64,000 nt of DNA from an uncultured Eubacteriales bacterium (GCA_900545515.1 UQZA01000007.1:40738-104737), one strand, 5' to 3'; shown: positions 40,877 to 49,055, counted from the stretch's first letter. Numbers and translations: made by a program. The notes: a model not told the origin generated them from the sequence alone.

Positions 40877-41083
40877 TTACTTGGTATACTCGTCCTTCAG
40901 GTTGGCAGTCAGCTCGCCATTGGCCACCTCGCGAATGGCCAAAGTGACGGGCTTATCCTCCAGGGCAACGCCGCTGGACTCGGCCTCAATGGCAATCTGC
41001 CGGGCCCGGCGGGCCACTACGTTCACCAGAAGGTAGCGGCTGGGAATGTGCTTCAAAAGCTCAGACATGGGGGGATACAGCAT
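40877..41083 (-). CDS. rpoZ: RNA polymerase omega subunit
   Basis: A 68-residue protein. PSRYLLVNVVARRARQIA is the conserved omega core and KPVTLAIREVANGELT the second conserved helix. AGGAGGTCCTTTCCC precedes the ATG, which lies within the last codons of gmk (23-base overlap). It helps fold and stabilise the beta-prime subunit. The gmk-rpoZ pairing is standard. Confidence 0.94.
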   Translation of the reverse strand: MLYPPMSELLKHIPSRYLLVNVVARRARQIAIEAESSGVALEDKPVTLAIREVANGELTANLKDEYTK

Positions 41084-41705
41084 GGGAAAGGACCTCCTTC
41101 AAAATTTCCACTTCACTTTGGTTTTCATAACGGCAGGCTGCGGCCTCCGGGCCGCCCTGCAAAATGGCCTCTACCTGGGCCACGCATACATCTACCTGGT
41201 CGTTGACCACCAGGTATGTATAGTGGGGGGCCTGGGCCAGCTCCCAGTGGGCCTGCTTCAGCCGGGCTTCCACCTTGTCCGGCGGGGTATCTCCCCGAGA
41301 CTCCAGACGGCGGCGGAGCTCTGCCAGACTGGGTGGGGCCAGGAACACCATCACTGCCTGGGGCAGCTTCTCCAGAACCTGAAACGCGCCATTGGGCTCC
41401 ACATCCAGCAGCACGGTGCCGCCCCGGTCCAGCACCCGGCGCACAGGCTCTGCTGGGGTGCCGTAATAATCTCCGCTGGCATAGTGGTTATACTCCAGCA
41501 GAGCCTGTCCGGCAATCATCCCCTCGAACTGAGCCGGTGTGATGAAATGGTAGTGCACACCATCCCGCTCTCCGCCTCTGGGCTGCCGGGTGGTGGCGGA
41601 TACCGAGAAAAAGAAATCCGGGTGCCGCTCCAGAATTTGGCGAATCACTGTACTTTTCCCTGCCCCGGAGGGGCCGGAGAGAATGATCAGCTTTCCCTCA
41701 CTCAT
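41061..41705 (-). CDS. gmk: Guanylate kinase
   Basis: A 214-residue enzyme. LIILSGPSGAGKSTVIRQIL holds the P-loop, SVSATTRQPRGGERDGVHYH the GMP-binding region, and LLDVEPNGAFQVLEKLP the Walker B equivalent (usually VLDIDxQGA). It phosphorylates GMP. It overlaps remA by four bases upstream and rpoZ by 23 bases downstream. Confidence 0.95.
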   Translation of the reverse strand: MSEGKLIILSGPSGAGKSTVIRQILERHPDFFFSVSATTRQPRGGERDGVHYHFITPAQFEGMIAGQALLEYNHYASGDYYGTPAEPVRRVLDRGGTVLLDVEPNGAFQVLEKLPQAVMVFLAPPSLAELRRRLESRGDTPPDKVEARLKQAHWELAQAPHYTYLVVNDQVDVCVAQVEAILQGGPEAAACRYENQSEVEILKEVLSHAVSPHV

Positions 41706-41968
41706 GGTTCTTCCTCCTCTTTCGTCTCCTCTGTCCGCCCGTTGGCCCGGGCCGTCAAAATCTCCGGCTGAATAGCCGATAGAATCACATGGTCCGTATC
41801 CATGATCACCACAGAGCGGGTCCGGCGGCCGAAGCTGGCGTCAATGAGCATCCCCCGGTCCTTGGCCTCCTGGATCATCCGTTTGATGGGCGCAGAATCG
41901 GGGCTCACAATGGCCAAAAGCCGGGCCGAAGAGACCATATTTCCGAATCCAATGTTGATCAGCTGCAT
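41702..41968 (-). CDS. remA: Extracellular matrix regulator RemA (DUF370)
   Basis: An 88-residue protein with the near-invariant core INIGFGNMVSSARLLAIVSP and AKDRGMLIDASFGRRTRSVV. In Bacillus RemA is a DNA-binding activator of matrix and osmoprotection genes. The acidic tail (TEETKEEEEP) is an addition to the core. It lies between yicC and gmk, its standard position in Firmicutes. Confidence 0.93.
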   Translation of the reverse strand: MQLINIGFGNMVSSARLLAIVSPDSAPIKRMIQEAKDRGMLIDASFGRRTRSVVIMDTDHVILSAIQPEILTARANGRTEETKEEEEP

Positions 41969-41977
41969 GGCCTCACC

Positions 41978-42862
41978 TCATTCGATGTTCTGGATTTGCT
42001 CCCGGATCTTCTCCAGCTCCCCCTTGATCTCCACCACCACCTGGGCCAGCCGCAGGTCTGTGCACTTGGAGCCAATGGTATTGGCCTCCCGGTTCATCTC
42101 CTGGAGGAGGAAATCCAGCTTCCGGCCCACGGCGCCGCCGCTAGCCAGCATGGTCTCCATCTGGGCCAGGTGACTGCGGAGCCGGACCGTCTCCTCATCC
42201 ACCGCCACTTTGTCGGCAAAAATTGCCGCCTCCTGGAGAATCCGGCTTTCATCCACGGCCGTGCGCTCCAGGACCTCCTGCATCTTGGCCTCCAGCCGCG
42301 CCCGGTAATCGGCCACAGTCTGAGGAGAATCTGCCTCCACCCGGGCCACCAGGTCCAAAATCCTCTGTCTGCGGCTGCGCAAATCCGCTTCCATGGCAGC
42401 GCCCTCCGCCCTTCGCATGGCGTCAAAGGCAGCCAGGGCCTTGTCCACCACCTGAAGCAGGGCCGAAAGAAGCTGGTCCTCGTCCTCCCTGGGCTTTTCC
42501 ACCAGGAACACCTCCGGCAGCCGGGAAAGGGCGGCAGCGCTGATGTCATCCCGGACGCCGTAGTCCTCCACCATGGTGCGCATGGCCTGGAGATATCCCT
42601 CCAGCACCGGCCGGTTCAGGCTCACCTGCACCAAATCACCGGCAGCAGCGCCTGCGGAGATGAACACATCCACCTTTCCCCGGGCCACCGCAGCCTTCAC
42701 ACGTTGCTTCACCCCGTCCTCTGCAAAGGTCAGGCTCCGGGGCAGTTTGACGGTGCAGTCCAAATATCGGTTGTTCACTGCCCGTAGCTCCACAGTAAAT
42801 TCCCGGCCCATTACGGTTTCCACCGCCCGGCCATAGCCGGTCATACTCTTTATCAAGGTCAT
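41978..42862 (-). CDS. yicC: YicC family endoribonuclease-like protein
   Basis: 294 residues from the ATG at 42862 (GAGAAGGGAATC before it); the open frame 17 codons upstream has no ribosome site. It begins IKSMTGYGRA and has ELRAVNNRYLDCTVKLPRSL, then ends with the DUF1732 part EMNREANTIGSKCTDLRLAQ. E. coli YicC is reported to be an RNase that promotes decay of the sRNA RyhB; its role in Firmicutes is unsettled. It is the first gene of the yicC-remA-gmk-rpoZ block. Confidence 0.93.
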   Translation of the reverse strand: MTLIKSMTGYGRAVETVMGREFTVELRAVNNRYLDCTVKLPRSLTFAEDGVKQRVKAAVARGKVDVFISAGAAAGDLVQVSLNRPVLEGYLQAMRTMVEDYGVRDDISAAALSRLPEVFLVEKPREDEDQLLSALLQVVDKALAAFDAMRRAEGAAMEADLRSRRQRILDLVARVEADSPQTVADYRARLEAKMQEVLERTAVDESRILQEAAIFADKVAVDEETVRLRSHLAQMETMLASGGAVGRKLDFLLQEMNREANTIGSKCTDLRLAQVVVEIKGELEKIREQIQNIE

Positions 42863-42875
42863 GATTCCCTTCTCA

Positions 42876-43283
42876 TTATGAATTTTCCGAAACGCCAGAG
42901 CTGCCTCCGGCAAAGGAAGAAACGGTATACAAGAGCCTGCCGCCCTTTCGCCGCCGGTCCATCCAGACTGCCGGAGTCAGACCCAGGGCAAACCCAATTG
43001 CTCCGCCAGGGCCTCCCGCCAGGGCGTAGCCTCCCAGCAAAAACAGCACCGGCAGCAGATACACCGCAGCAGCAGCCCCCAGCACCTGGCAGGAGGCGGA
43101 CTCCACCACCACCCGGTCCCCGGGCTTGGCCCCTATGGGGTTATAAGCCCGGACCAGCACCGTCTGGGCGTTGGTGCAACCGCCACAATGTCCGCAGTCG
43201 CCGCTGCAGGCAGAGGCCCGCCTACAGGCAACCTCTGCCGTGCCATCGGGGTACAAGGCCCGGACTGTCACAATCTGTTCCAC
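42876..43283 (-). CDS. RseC/MucC-family (SoxR-reducing) membrane protein
   Basis: A 135-residue protein starting with GTG at 43283. The N-terminal region has six cysteines in ACRRASACSGDCGHCGGC, typical of the RseC/RsxC-associated family, followed by two hydrophobic helices (VLGAAAAVYLLPVLFLLGG and GGAIGFALGLTPAVW). In proteobacteria RseC affects sigma-E and SoxR reduction; in anaerobic Firmicutes it is probably linked to Rnf or redox control. It sits between cdaR and yicC, three bases after cdaR. Confidence 0.82.
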   Translation of the reverse strand: MEQIVTVRALYPDGTAEVACRRASACSGDCGHCGGCTNAQTVLVRAYNPIGAKPGDRVVVESASCQVLGAAAAVYLLPVLFLLGGYALAGGPGGAIGFALGLTPAVWMDRRRKGGRLLYTVSSFAGGSSGVSENS

Positions 43284-43286
43284 AGC

Positions 43287-44552
43287 TTATTCTCCCGTTT
43301 CCGCCTCCGACGGCTCCGTGGTGTCCGCAGAGAGCATCACGGTCACATTGTATTTATTGCCATACGCCCCAACCCGGTCTGTACCGTTGATGGTGAAGGA
43401 CAGGGGCAGCGTATAAGTCCCGGCTTTTGCCCCGGTAAAGTCTACCGTGGCGGTCACGTCCTCTGCCGTCAGAGTCTCCAGCTGCGAGGCTGGCCCCCGG
43501 AAGGTCACATCCAGCATCTGGGTCAAAATATCCGCCCGCATGCCCTCGGGCACTTGAATCTTCTCAATTTGGTCCCGGGTCAGGGTCAGAGTCTTGGTCA
43601 TGAGTCCTCTCAGGGTCACCGTGACCTTGGCCTCTGTAACGCCGGAGCGGTTCTTCAGATTGTCCGGCAGCTTAATCTCCACAGAGACCTCCATCCCCTT
43701 GGTGGTGTCCACATCGCCCAGATTGATGCTGGTGAGAGAAATCTCCGTCACCGACTTCAGCGCCTCCTCAGAGCCGGAGATACTGATGGTAGCAGGTTCA
43801 ATTTCACAGACGGCGTGGATATCCGCCCGGGCGCCGCCGCCATCCACCAGCTCCACCCGCAGGGGCACCTCTTTGATATGCTCAACCGGCAGCTCTAAGT
43901 GAATCTCCCCCGTATCCGTCTCAACATGGGGCACATCCACCGGCTCCGAATTCTCATTCATCAGAGTATAGACAAAATCCCCCACCAGGTTCTCTGTGAG
44001 GCCGGTGCGGTCTATCAGGATTCCGGCCTTGGTCACCTGGTCCACTTCATTTTTCGCACCGGAGACATGGACCGTTTCCGCGCTGAGCATCGCTTCCTCC
44101 TGGTCCAGGATCAGGCCCTCCTGCTGCTCTCCCTGAAACACCAGCTCCACCGGCACATCCTTTTCTGCAAACTCCACCGCCTCCACGGTGACGCTGGGGG
44201 TAATTCGCTTGTCCAGGCTCACATTGGTGATACCCGAGGGATACGAAACCTTATACTCCAGCTCGTATTTTCCCGGCTCCGTCACTGCCTTCAGGTCCGC
44301 CGTCACGATGATATTGGAGGAGGTCAGCCGGTTTAAATTGGCACGCTTGCCATACAGGCGCACGGACACCGTAGCATTCTCCCCCGATACCAGCATCAGC
44401 CCCCGGTCCAGGAGGGAGGTTTCATTTTCAAATACCACCGGAATTCCGGTATAATTCTGATCCGCCTCCGGGCTCACAGTCGTGACCACATAGAGCCACA
44501 GCCCCATCGCCACAATGAAGGACAGCAGCAGGGTAGGAAGCTTACTTTTCAT
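43287..44552 (-). CDS. cdaR: YbbR-domain protein CdaR
   Basis: 421 residues from the ATG at 44552 (AAAGG eight bases upstream, inside the end of cdaA). One N-terminal helix (LPTLLLSFIVAMGLWLYVVT) anchors an extracytoplasmic part made of repeated YbbR domains, with repeated GLTENLVGDFVY-, VVDFTGAKAGTY- and IPVVFENE-like strands. In Bacillus and Listeria CdaR binds and regulates the c-di-AMP cyclase CdaA, its neighbour here. It overlaps cdaA by 11 bases. Confidence 0.92.
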   Translation of the reverse strand: MKSKLPTLLLSFIVAMGLWLYVVTTVSPEADQNYTGIPVVFENETSLLDRGLMLVSGENATVSVRLYGKRANLNRLTSSNIIVTADLKAVTEPGKYELEYKVSYPSGITNVSLDKRITPSVTVEAVEFAEKDVPVELVFQGEQQEGLILDQEEAMLSAETVHVSGAKNEVDQVTKAGILIDRTGLTENLVGDFVYTLMNENSEPVDVPHVETDTGEIHLELPVEHIKEVPLRVELVDGGGARADIHAVCEIEPATISISGSEEALKSVTEISLTSINLGDVDTTKGMEVSVEIKLPDNLKNRSGVTEAKVTVTLRGLMTKTLTLTRDQIEKIQVPEGMRADILTQMLDVTFRGPASQLETLTAEDVTATVDFTGAKAGTYTLPLSFTINGTDRVGAYGNKYNVTVMLSADTTEPSEAETGE

Positions 44553-45423
44553 TGCTCTCATCCTTTCCGGCCTTTCCCTTAAACCAGCGGCCCGGTAGAC
44601 GAACCTTTTTCCCCTTGCCCTCCTCTTCTGCCGGAGCCAGCTCATTGGTGAGCAGCCGCTGCAGGGTCTGGGGAGCCAGGTGCCGTTTCAGCATACCGCC
44701 CACAGCCACAGAGATGGTGCCGGTTTCCTCAGAGACAATCACCACCACCGCATCGGTGAGCTCACTGACGCCTACACCAGCCCGGTGGCGGGTGCCCAAG
44801 TCGGCGCTCAGATGGTGGTTCTCCGAAAGGGGCAGAACACAGCCCGCCGCCGCCACACGTCCATCGCGAATCACCATAGCGCCGTCATGAAGCGACGCAT
44901 TGGGAAAGAATATGTTCCGTATCAGCTGCTCCGAAACCCGGCCGTCAATGAGGGTTCCGGTTTTAAAATATTCATCCAGGCGGCTGGCCCGCTCAAACAC
45001 CATAAGCGCGCCCACCTTCTCCCGGGCCATGGCCTCGCAGGCCATCACCGTTTGTAAAATGACGTCGTTGATTTCCTTCGTCCGCTCCCTGGGGCTGAGC
45101 ACCTCCTTCAAACTGGCGCCGCCCACCTTCTCCACCGCCCGGCGGAGCTCTGGTTGAAACAGCACCACCAGAGCAATCAGTCCCAGCTCCAGGACCCGGT
45201 CCAGGAGAAAATTCAGGACGTGAATCTCCAGCAGATCCGTCACCCAAGACAGCAGAAGAAGAAGCACCACCGCCTTGGCAATCCGAGCCGTGCTACTGCT
45301 GCGAATCAGTTGGATTCCCTGATACACCAAAAAGGTCACCAATGCAATATCTACCATATCCGCCAGCTGCATCGTCCGCAGGAGACGAAGAAACTCATTC
45401 AAATTTTCAAGCAGTGTCTTCAT
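44542..45423 (-). CDS. cdaA: Diadenylate cyclase CdaA
   Basis: A 293-residue membrane-bound DisA_N enzyme. Three N-terminal helices cover ~20-90. The catalytic motifs are SLHDGAMVIRDG (DGA) near residue 180 and LGTRHRAGVGVSE (RHR) near 212, both intact. It makes c-di-AMP from two ATP and controls potassium and cell-wall balance. It heads the operon from the promoter at 45527-45555. Confidence 0.95.
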   Translation of the reverse strand: MKTLLENLNEFLRLLRTMQLADMVDIALVTFLVYQGIQLIRSSSTARIAKAVVLLLLLSWVTDLLEIHVLNFLLDRVLELGLIALVVLFQPELRRAVEKVGGASLKEVLSPRERTKEINDVILQTVMACEAMAREKVGALMVFERASRLDEYFKTGTLIDGRVSEQLIRNIFFPNASLHDGAMVIRDGRVAAAGCVLPLSENHHLSADLGTRHRAGVGVSELTDAVVVIVSEETGTISVAVGGMLKRHLAPQTLQRLLTNELAPAEEEGKGKKVRLPGRWFKGKAGKDESNEK

Positions 45424-45526
45424 CTATGATACTCCCTTCTGACTGTCACGCAGCCGAATATCTGAATGAAGCCGTGGTGGCAAAATCCCTTGCCAACCGG
45501 TATACAAAGACCATATTATCCTTGTA

Positions 45527-45555
45527 ATTATAGCGGATGCCGCCTCCAATAGCAA
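45527..45555 (-). promoter_or_regulatory. Promoter of the cdaA operon
   Basis: On the minus strand, TTGCTA (45550-45555) and TATAAT (45527-45532) with a 17-base spacer, about 100 bases before the cdaA ATG. The same TTGCTA-17-TATAAT layout occurs before the polyferredoxin gene. Confidence 0.65.
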
Positions 45556-45680
45556 GGGAAAATTAGAAAAAAGCGGGACACGCCAAATAAAAATCTCTTT
45601 CCAGGACGGCAAAACGAGAGGCCTCCTGATGGAGCAGCTTCCGGTTCCCCCCGTCTCAAGCACAGTCGGTCCAACACGAA

Positions 45681-45802
45681 GGGGGCCTGCTGCAAAGCCA
45701 AACCGTCACTGCCAAATACCACAAAATCTTGTGCATAGTGCTAAGCTTTGCACAATATCTTGTGGGATAAGCCTTGACTCGTCCGCTTTGCAGCAGGCCC
45801 CC
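45681..45802. repeat. Nested inverted repeat (122 bp) between cdaA and the polyferredoxin gene
   Basis: The outer arms GGGGGCCTGCTGCAAAG (45681-45697) and CTTTGCAGCAGGCCCCC (45786-45802) are perfect over 17 bases. Inside, CCACAAAATCTTGTGCA near 45720 pairs with TGCACAATATCTTGTGG at 15 of 17 positions. The rest of the 390-base spacer (45424-45814) holds the cdaA promoter and no gene. The arm core GGGGCCTGC-GCAAA recurs at 48985. Confidence 0.8.
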
Positions 45803-45814
45803 GACCTTCTGCGC

Positions 45815-46207
45815 TTATTTTTCAACGATCTCCAGAATCTCCATGGGGCAGCTCTTCACGCAGATGCCACAGGCAATGCACTTGCTTGCCGTGCCGCCGG
45901 AAACGGCAGGGGGAACGATGACATGGAAGGGGCAGACCTCCGCGCATTTTCCGCAGCCCGTGCAGAGCTTTTTGTTGATCATGTACACACCCGTCTTGGG
46001 ATTCTGGGTAATGGCGCCAGCCTCACAGGCTTTGGCGCACTTGCCGCACTGGATGCAGGTCAGAGGCTTCGGAGCCCCGTTCTTCTCCACCACCTGGATG
46101 CATGCCTTGTCCTGATGAAACTCCTTGTAGAAGGCCTGGGAACAAGCCCGGACACACTCCAGACATGCCATGCAGGCGGCTCCTTTTTTGACCGAAACTT
46201 TCTTCAT
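45815..46207 (-). CDS. Polyferredoxin with four [4Fe-4S] motifs
   Basis: A 130-residue protein from the ATG at 46207 (AAGGAGA upstream). Four CxxCxxCxxxC motifs are visible: CMACLECVRAC, CIQCGKCAKAC, CTGCGKCAEVC and CIACGICVKSC, spread over the whole chain. This is the HycB/CooF-like electron-carrier layout. No partner oxidoreductase is adjacent, so the redox partner is unknown. It is monocistronic with its own promoter. Confidence 0.9.
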   Translation of the reverse strand: MKKVSVKKGAACMACLECVRACSQAFYKEFHQDKACIQVVEKNGAPKPLTCIQCGKCAKACEAGAITQNPKTGVYMINKKLCTGCGKCAEVCPFHVIVPPAVSGGTASKCIACGICVKSCPMEILEIVEK

Positions 46208-46240
46208 TGCCAGTCTCCTTCTCTTTTTTTCAACGGTTCC

Positions 46241-46269
46241 ATTATACAAGGTTCCGTTCGAAATAGCAA
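46241..46269 (-). promoter_or_regulatory. Promoter of the polyferredoxin gene
   Basis: On the minus strand, TTGCTA (46264-46269) and TATAAT (46241-46246), spacer 17 bases. Confidence 0.65.
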
Positions 46270-46476
46270 CCCAGATTCCGATTTTTCCCGGTAAAATTAC
46301 AGCCCTTTTCCGCAGTCTCCCATTTTTGTTCCAGCAGATCTCCAGGGAACCGGCTTTTCCATAGGCTCCTTCGGCAAAATGCGCCCCAATCTGTCACGGA
46401 TTTCCCCCCGGCTCCCGTATGAAAGCTTCAAAATCTGCAAATACTACCCCAGTCAGAACGGAAAGGAGGAAATTCT

Positions 46477-46794
46477 GTGAAAAAAGCATGGATTGTAGCC
46501 ACAGCTCTGGTCCTGACTGCCCTGCTCCTCACCGGCTGTGACAATGGCAACGTCTCCGGTCGGAATGACGGCGTCGTGGACGGCACCAACGGCACCAGCG
46601 TAGCCACCCTGCCCACCATGGGGGAGAGTCAAAATCCCAGCCAAGCCACAGGGGAAAGCACCGGCGCCACCGGAAACGGCGGTAACTCTGACGAAACCGG
46701 AAGCAACAGCGCTACCGGCGAGACCGGAAACAGCGGCGCCACCGATGGAACGGGCTCCGCCATAACCGGACAATCACCGGGGGCCAATCGGTAA
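46477..46794 (+). CDS. Small low-complexity lipoprotein
   Basis: 105 residues from a GTG start with AAGGAGG seven to eight bases upstream. A lipoprotein signal is clear: KKAWIVATALVLTALLLTGC, with the lipobox Cys at position 21. The mature part is low-complexity Gly/Ser/Thr/Asn/Glu (SATGETGNSGATDGTG-like), with no domain. It is probably a surface-exposed linker-like lipoprotein; no function is assignable. It is the only plus-strand gene between 23.3 and 64 kb and ends in its own terminator. Confidence 0.75.
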   Translation: MKKAWIVATALVLTALLLTGCDNGNVSGRNDGVVDGTNGTSVATLPTMGESQNPSQATGESTGATGNGGNSDETGSNSATGETGNSGATDGTGSAITGQSPGANR

Positions 46795-46820
46795 CCGCAG
46801 CATTTCAAATGTGCAGCCAG

Positions 46821-46890
46821 TCGGGGACGGAGCCTCTCTGCCGTGTCAATCTCGGCAAAGGGTGCACACCGGCCCCGACCGTTTTTTACA
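46821..46890 (+). terminator. Terminator after the lipoprotein gene
   Basis: GTCGGGG near 46823 pairs with CCCCGAC near 46874, followed by CGTTTTTT. A second small hairpin (CTGCCG/CGGCAA) lies in the long loop. Confidence 0.6.
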
Positions 46891-47899
46891 GAACTGCCTG
46901 CCCGGCTTCCTCCCAATGATAAACACATGGGTCCAGGTTGTACGTCCAGCTGTCTTCCACTTTCTGGAACCCATACCGGTCCAGCAGCCCATCCGGCTCT
47001 GCGTCTGTCCGCCAGATGCTCAGGGTGCGGTGTCCCCATCTGCGCAGGCAGCTGACCGCCTGGCCCAGAAGCTGGTCCTCCAACCCCATGTCCCGGCAGG
47101 ATTCCAACAGGTAGAGTCTGGCGATTCGCCCCCTCTCCCGGTCCAGGCTCACAAGGCCTACCCCATCCCCATCCAGGATGGCCAAAAAGGAGCGGCTATA
47201 TTCCGGCGGCTGGGGCAGGCCCTGGGGCAATGTCCCTTCCAGGGGGCGGTACCACAGATTGCGGCTCTTCCCTGGTTCCCGATGGGCGCTCAAGCCCTCC
47301 GGCAGGTGGCTGCTGTCATTCAGAAATTCATAAGTAAAGGTTTGCCCGTCCCAAAGCAGCTTGGACACCGCCGTATTGTCACAGTAGGGAACCTGGCTGG
47401 CATCCCGGCGAAAAAACAGCTCCATGAGCACTCCCCGCAGAACGGCGCTGTGGCAGAAAATGGCGATGGTCTTCCCCGGGAATCGGGCCGCAGCGGCTTG
47501 CATGCCCCGGATAAACCGCCCGGTGTACTCTGCAAACCGCTCCCCGCCCTCTATGTGCCAGGAGACCGGGTCCTTCCGGAAGCAGGTTATGGCCTCTGAC
47601 TCAAACCGCTCCAGATAGCCGAAGGGCAGGTCCTCCCACCGGCCCAGGCGGATTTCCCGAAAGGCAGGATCCCGATACAGGGGCAGCTTCTGGGGAACAT
47701 ACACCGCCCGGGCAGTGAGGCTGGTCCGGGTCAGGTCGCTGGCAAAGCAGGCGTCCACCGGAATCTCCCGGAACCGCCGTGCCAGGGCCTCCACCTGCCG
47801 GAAGCCAGTGGGTGTCAACATGCTGTCATATTGGCCATGAATGCGCCGGAAGGCGTTCCCCTCCGCTTCCCCATGGCGCACCAGATATATGGTCGTCAT
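46886..47899 (-). CDS. Histidine phosphatase-GNAT acetyltransferase fusion
   Basis: 337 residues from the ATG at 47899 (GAGGGATTCT before it). The N-terminal ~195 residues are a phosphoglycerate-mutase-like phosphatase: YLVRHGEAEGNAFRR (catalytic His), FREIRLGRWEDLPFG, and IFCHSAVLRGVL (second His). The C-terminal ~140 residues look like a GNAT domain: FLAILDGDGVGLVSL, then ESCRDMGLEDQLLGQAVSCL (acetyl-CoA loop) and LLDRYGFQKVEDSWTY. Substrates are unknown. It starts just past the stop of the second pyrF gene and is surely co-transcribed with it. Confidence 0.82.
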   Translation of the reverse strand: MTTIYLVRHGEAEGNAFRRIHGQYDSMLTPTGFRQVEALARRFREIPVDACFASDLTRTSLTARAVYVPQKLPLYRDPAFREIRLGRWEDLPFGYLERFESEAITCFRKDPVSWHIEGGERFAEYTGRFIRGMQAAAARFPGKTIAIFCHSAVLRGVLMELFFRRDASQVPYCDNTAVSKLLWDGQTFTYEFLNDSSHLPEGLSAHREPGKSRNLWYRPLEGTLPQGLPQPPEYSRSFLAILDGDGVGLVSLDRERGRIARLYLLESCRDMGLEDQLLGQAVSCLRRWGHRTLSIWRTDAEPDGLLDRYGFQKVEDSWTYNLDPCVYHWEEAGQAVL

Positions 47900-47907
47900 A
47901 GAATCCC

Positions 47908-48831
47908 TCACATTACGATAATATATTTCCCCAGATCTTTTCTCATCTTCTCCGCCGCCTGCCGGGCGCAGGACACATAGTCCCGCCCATCGCCTCCGGT
48001 CTTTTTCCAGGCGCTCAGGAGGCTCCGGGCCGCACAGACAATTGCCCCGTGGCCAAAGCGGTCAAAGGCATACTGGACGTTTTTGGCCGTACCTCCCTGG
48101 GCTCCGTAACCCGGAACCAGGAAAAACATCCGGTCATACTTGGCACGCAGACTTTTCAGAAGCTCCGGATAGGGCGCGCCCACCACAGCCGCCACCTGGG
48201 AATAGCCGCAGGCCCCATAGAGCTCCCCACCCCACCGATTCACCAAATCTGCCATGGCGGTGTGCACCAGGCGGCCCCCGGTGAGTAAATCCTGGACCTC
48301 CACCGAGGAGCGGTTGGAGGTCTTGACCAGAACAAACAGGCTCTTCCCCCCGTCCCGGCAATAGGGCAGGAAGGGCTTGACGCTGTCGCCGCCCAAATAG
48401 CCGTTGATGGTCACAGCGTCACAGGGATAGGGCTGATACCCCAGCCCCGCCTCCTCCACCGTGCCAAAGGCTGCCCGGGCGCAAAGCTCCGCCGTCCCGG
48501 GCACGTCGCCCCGCATACTGTCCAGCAACACATAATACCCCAGTTCCCGTGCGAAGCCCAAAACCTCCTGCATCGCTTCCACCCCGGAACTGCCCAAGGC
48601 GTCAAAGCAGGCGCTCTGCACCTTCACCGCAGGCACTACATCCCGCAGGCCCTCCAGCAGCTCCCGGCAAAACCGGCTGTAAGCCGCAGCGGCAGCAGCC
48701 GGCGTCACACCCAGCTCCCGCCGGGCCTCCTCCAGCAGATACCCGGGCACCACCTCCGGCGTTGGGTCCAGCCCTACCATGGTGGGATTTTTGAGGACGC
48801 GGATTTTTTCCTGCAACACATCAATGGACAT
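47908..48831 (-). CDS. PyrF type 2-like protein with altered active site
   Basis: A 307-residue member of the long-form OMP decarboxylase family: NPTMVGLDPTPEVVPGY, VVPAVKVQSACFDALG, DAVTINGYLGGDSVKPF and VPGYGAQGGTAKNVQYAF are all in register. The catalytic stretch reads YVLLDSMRGDVPGTA, where the family has Asp-x-Lys-Arg-x-Asp: the essential Lys is Met (codon ATG). Since a complete pyrF lies in the pyr operon, this copy is redundant and probably cannot decarboxylate OMP. It may bind a nucleotide or have a new reaction. It is co-transcribed with the phosphatase-GNAT fusion. Confidence 0.85.
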   Translation of the reverse strand: MSIDVLQEKIRVLKNPTMVGLDPTPEVVPGYLLEEARRELGVTPAAAAAAYSRFCRELLEGLRDVVPAVKVQSACFDALGSSGVEAMQEVLGFARELGYYVLLDSMRGDVPGTAELCARAAFGTVEEAGLGYQPYPCDAVTINGYLGGDSVKPFLPYCRDGGKSLFVLVKTSNRSSVEVQDLLTGGRLVHTAMADLVNRWGGELYGACGYSQVAAVVGAPYPELLKSLRAKYDRMFFLVPGYGAQGGTAKNVQYAFDRFGHGAIVCAARSLLSAWKKTGGDGRDYVSCARQAAEKMRKDLGKYIIVM

Positions 48832-48869
48832 ATCGATTCCCCCTGACGGCGTTTGCCTCTTTTTATCTG

Positions 48870-48898
48870 ATTATAGCAGAAATGGGGAAAAATTTGAA
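48870..48898 (-). promoter_or_regulatory. Probable promoter of the pyrF-like/fusion operon
   Basis: On the minus strand, TATAAT (48870-48875) with TTCAAA (48893-48898) 17 bases upstream; the -35 is poor. Confidence 0.5.
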
Positions 48899-48930
48899 GT
48901 CCCATATCCATCCAGTCCGGCGCGGCAGGA

Positions 48931-48956
48931 CGGAAAAAGGAAATGCTGCTGCCCTG
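48931..48956 (+). repeat. Short dispersed repeat, copy 2
   Basis: Matches 16708-16733 at 24 of 26 positions in the same orientation. It lies in the spacer between the S8 protease gene and the pyrF-like gene. Confidence 0.55.
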
Positions 48957-48984
48957 CCATCCAGTCACGGCAAATCCATGAAGC

Positions 48985-49022
48985 GGGGCCTGCCGCAAAA
49001 TTTGCATTTTGTGACAGGCCCC
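48985..49022. terminator. Long hairpin after the S8 protease gene
   Basis: GGGGCCTGCCGCAAAAT (48985-49001) pairs with ATTTTGTGACAGGCCCC (49006-49022): 17 pairs with two wobbles and a TTGC loop. It lies 34 bases past the protease stop. There is no U-run, so it may be a terminator or a member of the repeat family at 45681. Confidence 0.6.
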
Positions 49023-49055
49023 TGCTGCTAGGTGAATGATTGAGAGAAATTCAGT

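Noticed and set aside
45629..46294. Plus-strand frame opposite the polyferredoxin gene
   Set aside because: The minus frame has four perfect CxxCxxCxxxC motifs; the plus frame crosses the 122-bp inverted repeat and has no domain.
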